Assembly: GCA_904501975.1 (NCBI GenBank)
Contig: CAJGCZ010000001.1
Location: forward strand, 62,001-126,000
Source of the DNA: an uncultured Akkermansia sp.
Lineage (GTDB): Bacteria > Verrucomicrobiota > Verrucomicrobiia > Verrucomicrobiales > Akkermansiaceae
Direction of reading: 5' to 3'
DNA: 64,000 nucleotides
The translations under genes were made by a program, and so were the position numbers. The notes under the pieces are model-generated. The model did not search any database. It saw nothing but the letters and a program-made list of their open reading frames with translations, and was not told where the DNA came from. The stretch's first letter is position 1. Each line of letters begins with the position of its first letter. Shown one piece after another: positions 41,049-49,906 of the stretch.

Positions 41049-41435
41049 ATGGCATCTCGTCGTCTCGATAAGGTCAATGAATTGATGCGTCGCGAAATCG
41101 GCACTTTCGTACAGAAAGAGTTCGATTGGAACGGAACCATCGTATCTATTCTTGACGTTGAAATCACAGAAGACCTGAAAGAAGGCCGTGTTTGGGTGGG
41201 CGTTGTAGGACGCATGGCACCTGATCAAGTTCTGGAGAAACTGACGCGTAACCGCGCCATGATTCAAAAGGCTGTGAGCAAGCGCGTTGTTCTCAGAAAC
41301 ACCCCCAAACTGACCTTTAAGCATGACAACTCCGCCCAGCGTGGTGTGGACATGGTAAATCTGCTTGATGATATTGAGCAGAATCTGCCGAAGGCTCCGC
41401 CCCTTCCTGAGGGAGAGTTTGATCCGGAAATCTGA
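41049..41435 (+). CDS. rbfA: Ribosome-binding factor A
   Basis: 128 residues from the ATG at 41049 (MASRRLDKVNELMRREIG). RbfA assists 16S rRNA 5'-end maturation and 30S assembly. RRLDKVNELMRREIGTF and TPKLTFKHDNSAQRGVDMVN are the family start and the segment before the C-terminal helix. An in-frame ATG at 41019 overlaps infB and is not needed. Last core gene of nusA-infB-rbfA. Confidence 0.92.
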   Translation: MASRRLDKVNELMRREIGTFVQKEFDWNGTIVSILDVEITEDLKEGRVWVGVVGRMAPDQVLEKLTRNRAMIQKAVSKRVVLRNTPKLTFKHDNSAQRGVDMVNLLDDIEQNLPKAPPLPEGEFDPEI

Positions 41436-41452
41436 TTCCCTCATTTACGTAA

Positions 41453-44400
41453 ATGAGCAAGAAATTGGCAATCAAACGCGTCGGTCCGATTATTCCGACC
41501 GTGTGTTTGATTGCCTTTCTCTTTATTGTCACTGTCGTAGTCTGGCTGGCAACAGCCGGACTGCCGCGCTTCGTCATCGACAAAATTGAGAACGCCGCAC
41601 TCGACGCCGGTGTGCCGGTTAAGATTGAGAAGATTACACTCAATATTTTCCGGCGCTCCATACTTAAAGCCGAAAAGATTGAGGTCTATGCCAATAATGG
41701 AGATGCTGAACCCCTGCTTCAATTACGCAAGGCTGAAGCCGGTTTATCCGTTCAGAAACTGATTATCGGTAAGGTGGAACTGAAGTCAGCGGATTTGAGA
41801 GACGGATATATCAAACTCCCGATTTCAGATACAGATGAGAAGCAGTTGTTAGAAGTAAGCGATATCAATCTTTCCTCTACCATCCGCAATAATCGCATTT
41901 CCCTGCGTTCTTCTAACCTGAAATTGCAGGGTATTCCTATCAGCCTCAAAGGCACGTTTAATCTCAATGAGTTGAATCTGGAGGAGTCCGCGGAAGAAGA
42001 ACAGGAAAAACTGATTATTCCTGCCATCATCAAGACTTGCCAGAGTATCATTGATCGCGTTTACCACCAGATTGAAGACCAGCACTGGACCCCGGAAGAA
42101 TATCCGGAAATGTCCTTGCAAATTGCAGCCGGCTCTACCCTGAATATCAAAGTACAGGCAACGGCGCCTAAGTACGACATCAACACCTTCAGCTTCCGCG
42201 ATACCAAGCTGGATATCAACTATGAGGGCGATAGATGTATCATTAACACCCTCGAGTTCAAAACAATTTCTCCCGCAGCCCATGTGCAGCTGAAAGGTGG
42301 TTATGAGATAGATAACCGTAAACTCTCTGTCACCTTGCAAAGTGACGCCGCTTTGCTGGACATGGCAAAAGCCCTTGCTACGGGGGAGACACTGGAGTGG
42401 CTCAACAAGTTTTCGCACTGCGCAGAAAACGCACCGCATATTAATCTGAGCGTCAAGGCGGAATTTGATGAAGATTATGGTCTTAATCAGGCCACCATTG
42501 ATGGAGAAATCAGCCAAAAGCAATTGCACATCGGCAGCAGCTGTATCGATAACATTCTTCTTTCTTTTTACTATTCTAATGGCAACTTCAATGTAGACAA
42601 CCTTCTTTTGGAGTTCCCGGATGGGCGCGTACAATTTACAGCGCAATCTAATAATGGTAACGGCCAAGCGAACTTGGAAGCAAAGCTGCCTATTCTGCGT
42701 ACAATTTGTCTCGTCAACGAATTCTTAGATACCCCCTTAGTAATACCAATGGGGCTGAAATACGGCGAGCATGTAACATTGTCAGCCTCCGCTGCTCTGA
42801 CCATGCCTATCTTTGCACCGGGCAATACTTACGCAGACCATTTTGTACCAAGCTTACGGAATTTGAGCGCCAACATCGGGTTTGAACGTCTCGAGTTTCT
42901 GGGCTACACATTAAACGCACCAAGCCTCTCCGTCTCGTGTAATTCTGAGAAGGACAGCACAACCTCCCTGCTCCGATTCCTTAAAGAGGCTACTGTTACA
43001 CTCTCGGCCAAGCAATTCCGGATGGAGAAGGAAGAACAGCCGAAAGTCGATGTAGAAGACGCCTTGGTAACGCTGAATGTGCAGGATTTAGAACGCGCTG
43101 TTGATGAACCCCGATACACAGCCGCTGAAGCCGAACTAAATGTTACAGCTAAAGCAATCGATTATGATGGAGCAAAAGCATGCAACGTCAAACTCTCGGC
43201 GCATACGGCTCAATGCGGAATTGCGGATGCACACCCATACACCAAGCAAGCCGAAATTGCCCTCACCACAGACAATTTGCAAATTGATGAGGTAACCAGC
43301 TCCGGCATTTCTCTTTCTGCGGCTGTACAATTGAGCGATGAAGCTCAGCAGCGCATTGAAAAAGCGGAATTAGAAACCCGTATACATGAAGTAAAACTGG
43401 CAGAGACCGGCTTAGGAGAAATAGCAGCGACTATTAGCCTTCCGAATGCTGATACCGGCAACCTCAATGTTTCCTTTGTGCCCTTGGGAAATACAGGTAT
43501 GGAATCGGCTTCACTCACGGCGACAACCGATATGAGTCAAGCCGGAAAGCTGCGTCTGAATGACATCAAAGCCAACTTACCGGTAGCGGAATTTGCCCCA
43601 CTTTTGGAAGCTCTTGGGCTGAAGGTCGATTTCGTAGAGTTGCCGCAAAATATTGAACTGAGCGGCAACCTCACCCTGGATAGTACTCGCAAGCAAATTG
43701 AGCACGTTGAATGCGATGTGAAGATTCCGCATATCGTACGCACCCCGCAAAAGCTCAAAGTATTCCAAGGTGAGAGAATTCCTCTTAGTATATCAGCCGG
43801 CATTAAGGCCGATTTCACTGCGGAGGCGGGCATTGAATACCAAGCTAATGTAGAGGTGACCCATAAGACCGGCACCCTCAAGACTCAAGTATCCGGCAAT
43901 ACAGACAGCCACGTGCATGCAACCGGTACCAATACCATACGCGCGGATGTTGTAGACCGCATTCTTGATTTACAGGATGCGCACGAAATTCTGCGCGATT
44001 TCAACTTCCGCGACAAGAGCCGTTCTATCTTCAATAATATACTGGTAGATGTCAGATACGATAACGGTATTGATGTAGGCGTGGATTGCGATATTACACT
44101 CCACAATGCCCAATACCAGCTTAGCGCCATCATTGAGGACGAGAATGGTAACGAGAAGTTTGACCCGCAACTGGGCTCCATGCATTTCGTGGACACGGTA
44201 AGAGCTGATGCACATTTGCGAGTCACGTGGCAAGAGGATATCATCAAAGACGGTAAGACCCTGCCCGCCGTTACGGAAGTAGTGCTCACCAACGCAGCCA
44301 TTGATTACAACAACGTGCCGTGGCTCAAGATGCAAGACTTTACAGCCTTGGGCTTGAGTAAAAACGGCCCCGGTGTAACAAAGCATAAAACATCCTTGCT

Positions 44401-45553
44401 CAAAGGCGATAAGATTGTTATAGATATTGAAAATGATGCTGTACGGCTCACGAATATTAACGGCACTATTTACCCGGCCTACTCGCTCGGCATGTTCTAC
44501 ACAGAGCTACGCGATTTCATGAGCATTTTGGTGACTCCGTATCCTGCCAAGGTAAGCACGCTCAGCTGCAATTTCCCGATTTCGAAGACCAGCAAGGAGC
44601 CCATGACGGGTAATATCAGCGTCAGCTGTCCCAACCTCACAGGGCTGGATTTCCTGGGCACTACTATTCCTATGACAAAGTTTACAGGCTTTGTCAACTT
44701 AACGGAAGGTTACGTCACCTTGGATCGCATGAACGCCCTCTGCTGGAATGGCTCCCTAGACGCCGTTGTGAAGATAGGCATTTCCGGCGAACGCACCTCT
44801 TTTGACGGGCAAGTTCAAGCGCGAAACATGGATTTGAAAAAAATTGCAGCGTCCTACGGTGTTCAATTAGACTCCGCCCTGTGCGAAGCAGATTTCCGCT
44901 TCCGCTCCCCATCTTCTGATGTAGAGGATATACAAGGCTACGGCAGCGCACGCATTTCTAACGGTAATCTGCTTTCGTTGAGCATATTCCAGCCTATCGG
45001 CGCCTTTGTTTCCGACGTAACCGGCAACATTAAAGAACTAGATGAATCTGCCAGACTACATAAAACAGCAAATGTCTTGAGCCGTCTCTCGCGCGGCACA
45101 GGTGCCACTATCAACGCCATTGGTACAGGATTGGATAAAACTGCTCAAAACATCCCGGGCTATAATCATATATTTGCTTACGATTTGCAGAATGCTAATG
45201 TGCAATATGTACTGGATAAGGGGCACTTCAAAACTAGAACCTTTGAAGCGACAGGTTATAACCTTAAGGTGACGGGCCTTTTAGATATCAACTTAGATAC
45301 CATGGAAATCTACGGCAACATGTGGCCGCAGGTATCCAGCTTGCCTACCATCTTGCTTTCTCCGCTTACTTTCCTCTCCGATTTCATGCTCGATATCGTC
45401 CTCTATGGCAAGATTAACGATATTCAGTGGTCCTTCAAACTCGACGAGCGAGTGGGGGGCGATGCGCCGGTAACTGCAACAGCTAAGAAAGACACAGCGT
45501 GCCCTGCTCAGCCCAAGAAAAAAGCAGCCAAAAGCAAGGCTAAAAAGAATTAA
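41453..45553 (+). CDS. Very large AsmA-like/DUF748-like envelope protein
   Basis: 1366 residues. One N-terminal transmembrane helix (about 13-34, IIPTVCLIAFLFIVTVVVW) anchors a long periplasmic region of repeated beta-strand pairs. The membrane-proximal part (DKIENAALDAGVPVKIEKITLNI) and C-terminal part (GHFKTRTFEATGYNLKVTGL, then LDINLDTMEIYGNMWP) show the AsmA/YhdP pattern of bridge-like proteins proposed to move phospholipids between inner and outer membranes. It ends in a Lys/Ala-rich tail (KKAAKSKAKKN). It starts 17 nt after rbfA and could read through from the nusA operon. Its stop overlaps that of the convergent TolC-like gene by 4 bp. The lipid-transport role is family inference. Confidence 0.75.
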   Translation: MSKKLAIKRVGPIIPTVCLIAFLFIVTVVVWLATAGLPRFVIDKIENAALDAGVPVKIEKITLNIFRRSILKAEKIEVYANNGDAEPLLQLRKAEAGLSVQKLIIGKVELKSADLRDGYIKLPISDTDEKQLLEVSDINLSSTIRNNRISLRSSNLKLQGIPISLKGTFNLNELNLEESAEEEQEKLIIPAIIKTCQSIIDRVYHQIEDQHWTPEEYPEMSLQIAAGSTLNIKVQATAPKYDINTFSFRDTKLDINYEGDRCIINTLEFKTISPAAHVQLKGGYEIDNRKLSVTLQSDAALLDMAKALATGETLEWLNKFSHCAENAPHINLSVKAEFDEDYGLNQATIDGEISQKQLHIGSSCIDNILLSFYYSNGNFNVDNLLLEFPDGRVQFTAQSNNGNGQANLEAKLPILRTICLVNEFLDTPLVIPMGLKYGEHVTLSASAALTMPIFAPGNTYADHFVPSLRNLSANIGFERLEFLGYTLNAPSLSVSCNSEKDSTTSLLRFLKEATVTLSAKQFRMEKEEQPKVDVEDALVTLNVQDLERAVDEPRYTAAEAELNVTAKAIDYDGAKACNVKLSAHTAQCGIADAHPYTKQAEIALTTDNLQIDEVTSSGISLSAAVQLSDEAQQRIEKAELETRIHEVKLAETGLGEIAATISLPNADTGNLNVSFVPLGNTGMESASLTATTDMSQAGKLRLNDIKANLPVAEFAPLLEALGLKVDFVELPQNIELSGNLTLDSTRKQIEHVECDVKIPHIVRTPQKLKVFQGERIPLSISAGIKADFTAEAGIEYQANVEVTHKTGTLKTQVSGNTDSHVHATGTNTIRADVVDRILDLQDAHEILRDFNFRDKSRSIFNNILVDVRYDNGIDVGVDCDITLHNAQYQLSAIIEDENGNEKFDPQLGSMHFVDTVRADAHLRVTWQEDIIKDGKTLPAVTEVVLTNAAIDYNNVPWLKMQDFTALGLSKNGPGVTKHKTSLLKGDKIVIDIENDAVRLTNINGTIYPAYSLGMFYTELRDFMSILVTPYPAKVSTLSCNFPISKTSKEPMTGNISVSCPNLTGLDFLGTTIPMTKFTGFVNLTEGYVTLDRMNALCWNGSLDAVVKIGISGERTSFDGQVQARNMDLKKIAASYGVQLDSALCEADFRFRSPSSDVEDIQGYGSARISNGNLLSLSIFQPIGAFVSDVTGNIKELDESARLHKTANVLSRLSRGTGATINAIGTGLDKTAQNIPGYNHIFAYDLQNANVQYVLDKGHFKTRTFEATGYNLKVTGLLDINLDTMEIYGNMWPQVSSLPTILLSPLTFLSDFMLDIVLYGKINDIQWSFKLDERVGGDAPVTATAKKDTACPAQPKKKAAKSKAKKN

Positions 45554-46785
45554 CGGACAACGCCGTATTCTACAATCAAAGCGGCCTCGGATTCCACTGC
45601 TGTAATAGCCTGGCTAATCAGCTCCTTTTTCATAGCAAGAATCGTTTTGTCTCGCTCAATCAGCTCCGTAGCGGTCATGGTAGGTTGAGCTTGCAAATAG
45701 TCAATGCGTTTGAGCATGTATGAGCGCCAATTATTGTACTCATGTACACTTGTACGCAAAGTTTGCAACTTCATTTTGTGGTCAATTACCCCGGCCATGA
45801 CTTCGCGTTGCACAACCTCATAGTGTCGCTTTGCTTTTTGGTATGTGTTCCAAGTGGTAAGCTCGGTATCAAAAGAATAGCTAAGGCTCAGGTTTAGGCG
45901 AGTATCTTCACCACTGAGGAAGGAACCTTTATACGTACCACCGGTTGAGGAGAACAAGGAGGGACTGTAAAGCGAGGTATTGATTGTAGGCAAATAAGTG
46001 AGGGCAACTTGGTACTGGGCAAGGCGAGCCTGCTCCAAACGCAGAGCATACATACACACAATCAAATCGTCCAAACGATTCAGTTTTGATTCATACTTAC
46101 TCCACTTCAACTTGGGCACGGAAGAAGGCAGGACTTGCCAGCGAGCAGAATAATCGCCCAACATTTCACACATGGCAATCCAGTGAGCAGAGTCTGCATC
46201 GGCATAATTCTTGACATCCAGCATCCGGTCCTGCTCAGAACGATCAGGTTGTTTAGACTCCAACTCACGGCGCTGCAATTCCAGCTCGCGCGTGCGCACC
46301 TGCTTGTACAATTTGGCAGCAAGCTCACGCTGCTTACCTTCCAAGGCCTTAATGGCAGCAAACGTGGTAGCGTGAGAGGCATAAAGTCGGTACGGAATAC
46401 GAGTCAGCGTGGGGAGATAGAAGGTAATGTTGATATCAGAGCTCAAATCACTGACGGAAAGGTCGTTGGAAAGCTGTTTGATTGACTTGGTAAGGTACCC
46501 GTAGTAAGAGACGCCGGGAATCATCTCTGTATAAACGCTGATGCTTTGGCGTTCTGCATCGTCAATGCTATTTCTGGCATTGGCAATGGAAAGATTGGAG
46601 CGGCTTATCATAGCAAGAGCCTGCTCCCAAGAAATAACGCGCAAGGGCAATTCATTCCACGACTTTGAATCCGCAAACTGCTGGTGAATCTTTGCAGATA
46701 CACTATCAAGGCGTTGCTCTAAACTACACCCTACCAATAAAGGAATGCAGGCCAAGATAAGTGGTGTGGAGATTTTCATGCGCAC
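45550..46785 (-). CDS. TolC-like outer membrane efflux lipoprotein
   Basis: 411 residues with a signal peptide and lipobox LLVGC (Cys about 20), then two long alpha-helical halves with coiled-coil periodicity (LAMISRSNLSIANARNSIDD; ALEGKQRELAAKLYKQVRTR) and beta segments, as in OEP/TolC family proteins. NPTIxxxx-type motifs are replaced by NLSIANARNSIDDAE. It would form the outer-membrane duct for an export system; no membrane fusion protein or pump lies adjacent, except an MFS transporter 40 nt upstream in the same direction. A second Met (MKIS) two codons in is an alternative start. Confidence 0.75.
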   Translation of the reverse strand: MRMKISTPLILACIPLLVGCSLEQRLDSVSAKIHQQFADSKSWNELPLRVISWEQALAMISRSNLSIANARNSIDDAERQSISVYTEMIPGVSYYGYLTKSIKQLSNDLSVSDLSSDINITFYLPTLTRIPYRLYASHATTFAAIKALEGKQRELAAKLYKQVRTRELELQRRELESKQPDRSEQDRMLDVKNYADADSAHWIAMCEMLGDYSARWQVLPSSVPKLKWSKYESKLNRLDDLIVCMYALRLEQARLAQYQVALTYLPTINTSLYSPSLFSSTGGTYKGSFLSGEDTRLNLSLSYSFDTELTTWNTYQKAKRHYEVVQREVMAGVIDHKMKLQTLRTSVHEYNNWRSYMLKRIDYLQAQPTMTATELIERDKTILAMKKELISQAITAVESEAALIVEYGVVR

Positions 46786-46825
46786 GACAGTCTAGCAAAT
46801 AATACGCGGGGAATCAAGCATTCAA

Positions 46826-48091
46826 TCAGATATAACGCTTCATATTGCGGAAAATAAACACCGCAACAAGAGCACTGGTGACAGCAAGTATACCACACTG
46901 GAACTGCGGAGAAAGCCCTGCTTTTTTCATACCGTATTGAACAACGACAGACATGATACCCAAGAAGCAATCCACCAAATTACCGGCAGCAATCACATCA
47001 CCTCTCTTATCATTATCAGCCTTATCCTGCAGCAAGGCGTTAAGCGGCACAAGATACCCCGCTGCCATAAACCCGGTTAATGCCAATGCGACAAAAAAGT
47101 ACGGTGTACCATACGGTATGAGAGCCAGCATAATACAGCCAATCGTCATGCCTACGCCGCCGGCATTGGCCACCCATGCACGGATTTTAGAGGCACAAAG
47201 CACAGATGCCAACACTCCGCCAAGAATAGAGCCTCCGCTAATCCATGCCATTAACAAGGCAGAATCCTTTTGTTGCCCCAACACCTCCATGAAATCCTCA
47301 GATGAGGCCACAGGATGCGCATCTGCTGCCATTTGCAGAGCTATCAGCATCATAGTACCGGCAATAAACCAGAAATAGCCGATACCGATTTCGCTGTTGC
47401 GCAGGACCGGATTTTTCCACAGCATGCGCAATTGTGTGAAGTGCTGCCACAAAATACTCCAGTGGAAGGGTCGCTTACTTTCCGGGGCAAATCGAGGGAT
47501 AGTAAAACTGAGCAGAAACACCAAAACGGCACCGCAGGTGGCAACGGCGCAAGGCCATGCAGCAGCCTCGTATCCGGCCTCGGGGCCCCAATTTTTCAAC
47601 AATAGGAAGACAATGGACAATGCACCAATCTGCCCCACAAGCAAGGCCAGCATGGAACTGATTTCCAAAATACCACTGGCAAACCCAATATTTTCTGACC
47701 CAACGATGTCTTTAACTAATCCTTTTTTAGCCGGGCTAAAGAACATAGCCTGCACACAGAAAATTGTAAAGAAACCAACGGCAACCCATATATTATGCAA
47801 GAACAACCCGGCGGTCATACCGCACAACACTATCACTTGAAGCAGCACCATGGCTTGCAGCAGGCGAGTCTTGCAATAGCGGTCTGACAACCATCCACCC
47901 AATGGAGAAAAAAGAACAAAGGGCAATACAATCAGCACAGAAAGAGGATACTGCAACTCCTTTGCCATCCATATCCCCAATGCAATCAGCAAAAACTGAA
48001 CTCCTTTTTCATTGAGCGAGTTCATCGACTGAATCACAGTCAAGCTCCAGAATGATTTCCAAGGTGTTGATTTCTTATCGTTGGTATTCAT
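46826..48091 (-). CDS. MFS transporter, LplT-like
   Basis: 421 residues from the ATG at 48091 (MNTNDKKSTPW). About 12 transmembrane helices. LGGWLSDRYCKTRLLQAM is the MFS A-motif loop, and FFSPAKKGLVKDIVGSENIG resembles the FGPAKYGLLPE segment of the LplT lysophospholipid flippases. Substrate may be lysophospholipid, which would match the AsmA-like protein next door, but other MFS roles cannot be excluded. A 25-codon upstream extension overlaps the Sel1 gene and its terminator and is rejected. Confidence 0.82.
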   Translation of the reverse strand: MNTNDKKSTPWKSFWSLTVIQSMNSLNEKGVQFLLIALGIWMAKELQYPLSVLIVLPFVLFSPLGGWLSDRYCKTRLLQAMVLLQVIVLCGMTAGLFLHNIWVAVGFFTIFCVQAMFFSPAKKGLVKDIVGSENIGFASGILEISSMLALLVGQIGALSIVFLLLKNWGPEAGYEAAAWPCAVATCGAVLVFLLSFTIPRFAPESKRPFHWSILWQHFTQLRMLWKNPVLRNSEIGIGYFWFIAGTMMLIALQMAADAHPVASSEDFMEVLGQQKDSALLMAWISGGSILGGVLASVLCASKIRAWVANAGGVGMTIGCIMLALIPYGTPYFFVALALTGFMAAGYLVPLNALLQDKADNDKRGDVIAAGNLVDCFLGIMSVVVQYGMKKAGLSPQFQCGILAVTSALVAVFIFRNMKRYI

Positions 48092-48102
48092 TGTATCGTT
48101 AG

Positions 48103-48133
48103 AAAAAACGGCCGCATCGTTCGAGATACGGCC
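48103..48133 (-). terminator. Terminator of the Sel1 lipoprotein gene
   Basis: A 9-bp stem with a G-T pair (48110-48118 with 48125-48133) and a 6-nt loop; on the minus strand it is followed by T6 (48108-48103). It lies between the Sel1 gene and the MFS start. Confidence 0.8.
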
Positions 48134-48156
48134 ATAAGAAAAGTAGGAGGATGGGG

Positions 48157-48786
48157 TTACTTCCAATTATTATCACGCATGAAAAGAGCAGCATTTTTGT
48201 GCCCCTGAGCAGCGGCTTTGCCAACCCAAAGTTTACCTTGTTGCTCATCTTGTGCCACGCCGATTCCCATTGTATAACATTTGCCGAGATTATACTGTCC
48301 GTTAGCATCACCATGCTCGGCAGCCTTAGCAAAATATTGGGCAGCAATTTCTTTATTCTGCGGTACACCCTCACCATTCAGGTAATGCAGCCCCAAATTA
48401 TTATACGCTACAGCATTGTCTTGAGCCGCAGCTTTGTTGTACCAGTAAAGAGCCTGAGTCATGCTCACAGGAACCCCGGCTCCGCTGTAATAACAGGCAG
48501 CTAAATTATTTTGGGCTCCTACATGCCCGGCCTCAGCCGCCTGCCTGTACCAGCGCACGGCTTCGGTGGAGTTCTCCTTCACGCCATGTCCGAAATCATA
48601 ACACTTACCGAGCATCAACTGCGCTTCCACATGCCCACGCTCCGCAGCCTGCTTATAAAGCGGCACGGCAGCGGCATAGTCAGCAGCCTCGTACAATGAC
48701 TGAGCTCTGTTGCATATAAAGTCAGCCGTTTCGCAGGAGGTCATGAAGCCCAGCGCAATAATCGGTGCAATTAATTTGTATTTCAT
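48157..48786 (-). CDS. Sel1-repeat lipoprotein
   Basis: 209 residues. The signal ends in a lipobox-like TSC (Cys18). Five to six Sel1-like repeats follow (for example AAERGHVEAQLMLGKCYDFG, AAEAGHVGAQNNLAACYYSG, AAEHGDANGQYNLGKCYTMG), a TPR-like helical solenoid for protein-protein contacts. Likely in the periplasm. It begins 33 nt downstream of the trxB stop and has its own terminator. Confidence 0.88.
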   Translation of the reverse strand: MKYKLIAPIIALGFMTSCETADFICNRAQSLYEAADYAAAVPLYKQAAERGHVEAQLMLGKCYDFGHGVKENSTEAVRWYRQAAEAGHVGAQNNLAACYYSGAGVPVSMTQALYWYNKAAAQDNAVAYNNLGLHYLNGEGVPQNKEIAAQYFAKAAEHGDANGQYNLGKCYTMGIGVAQDEQQGKLWVGKAAAQGHKNAALFMRDNNWK

Positions 48787-48819
48787 GACGTGAAGGAGAT
48801 TCTTAACGGTGCAATAAAA

Positions 48820-49752
48820 TTACTCGCGAGCGAGCAGATAGCGCTCAGCCTCAATGGCAGCCCAGCAGCCCATACCGGCAGCAGATACAGCTTGACGATA
48901 CACGGGGTCTGCTACGTCGCCGGCGGCAAATAAGCCGGGTGTCTTGGTTGCGGTGCCTCCGTTGGTGCGTACGATGAAGCCTGCTTCATCCACATCCACC
49001 AAATCACCCACAAACTTGCTGTTGGGCTTGTGGCCAATAGCCATGAACACGCACTTCACCTCCAGCGGACGCTGCTCACCTGTTACGGTATCCTGCAAGG
49101 TTACAGCGCAAAGCTCGCCTGCATCATCCTTACTGTAAGCAGCGATGGTGCTGTTCCATACCGGCTCAATCTTCGGATTGGAAAGGACGCGTTGCTGCAT
49201 AGCCTTGCTGGCGCGCAACTGGTCGCGGCGATGAATCAAGTATACCTTACTGGCAAAACGGGTAAGGAAAGAAGCTTCCTCACAAGCGCTATCGCCACCG
49301 CCTACCACACATACGGGCACATCGCGATAGAAGGCCCCGTCACATGTTGCGCAAGCGGTAAGACCGTGGCCAATGAGCTCCTTCTCGCCTTCGATACCAA
49401 GATAACGAGCAGTAGCACCGGTGGCAATAATCACAGCCTCAGCCTTGTAGGCTCCGCCGGATGTTGTTACCACAAACAAGTCGCTGCATGCTTCCTTGGT
49501 TACGGAAAGCACATTCTCATAAGCATAGCGAGCACCGAATTTCTCGGCCTGCTGGCTCATGTTGAACATGAGATCCGGACCCATGATTCCCTCAGGGAAT
49601 CCGGGGAAGTTCTCAATTTCCGTGGTTGTTGTCAGCTGCCCGCCAAGTTGCTCACCGGTGAATACCAGCGGAGACAAATCTGCACGTGCTGCATAAATTG
49701 CAGCCGTGTAGCCGGCAGGGCCCGTTCCTATAATAATCAGTTTTTCGTCCAT
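48820..49752 (-). CDS. trxB: Thioredoxin reductase
   Basis: 310 residues of the low-molecular-weight flavoprotein type. FAD motif IIGTGPAGYTAAIYAARA (7-24), the redox pair Cys134/Cys137 in ACATCDG, NADPH motif VVGGGDSACEEASFL, and the closing FAD segment FAAGDVADPVYRQAVSAAGMG. It reduces thioredoxin with NADPH and so supports the 2-Cys peroxiredoxin. The ATG at 49752 is preferred over the in-frame codon at 49788, which sits in the -35 box. A TTAGAA-N3-TTCTAA palindrome lies upstream, matching those of the peroxiredoxin gene. Confidence 0.95.
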   Translation of the reverse strand: MDEKLIIIGTGPAGYTAAIYAARADLSPLVFTGEQLGGQLTTTTEIENFPGFPEGIMGPDLMFNMSQQAEKFGARYAYENVLSVTKEACSDLFVVTTSGGAYKAEAVIIATGATARYLGIEGEKELIGHGLTACATCDGAFYRDVPVCVVGGGDSACEEASFLTRFASKVYLIHRRDQLRASKAMQQRVLSNPKIEPVWNSTIAAYSKDDAGELCAVTLQDTVTGEQRPLEVKCVFMAIGHKPNSKFVGDLVDVDEAGFIVRTNGGTATKTPGLFAAGDVADPVYRQAVSAAGMGCWAAIEAERYLLARE

Positions 49753-49759
49753 TGCCCCT

Positions 49760-49788
49760 ATATTACAGAAATCCCTGCCATCCTGCAA
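49760..49788 (-). promoter_or_regulatory. trxB promoter, leaderless configuration
   Basis: Minus strand: -35 TTGCAG (49788-49783), 17-bp spacer, -10 TAATAT (49765-49760), 7 nt before the ATG at 49752. Confidence 0.65.
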
Positions 49789-49828
49789 GGCAATTATGCG
49801 TCAAATCCACCCAATATTGTGGCATACA

Positions 49829-49843
49829 TTAGAATTTTTCTAA
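49829..49843. promoter_or_regulatory. TTAGAA-N3-TTCTAA palindrome upstream of trxB
   Basis: A perfect 6-bp-arm palindrome (TTAGAATTTTTCTAA), 41 bp upstream of the trxB -35 box. It is nearly identical to the site at 6342-6355 upstream of the peroxiredoxin. It partly overlaps the T-tract of the neighbouring terminator, so chance similarity must be considered. Confidence 0.5.
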
Positions 49844-49884
49844 AAAATGCAATCCCGTTGCTAACTTTCGGCAACGGGATTGCA
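49842..49884 (-). terminator. Terminator of the YlbF-like gene
   Basis: A perfect 14-bp stem (49848-49861 with 49871-49884) and a 9-nt loop; on the minus strand followed by ATTTTTTA. Confidence 0.88.
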
Positions 49885-49906
49885 CCAAGAAACTCAAGAA
49901 TAGGAA

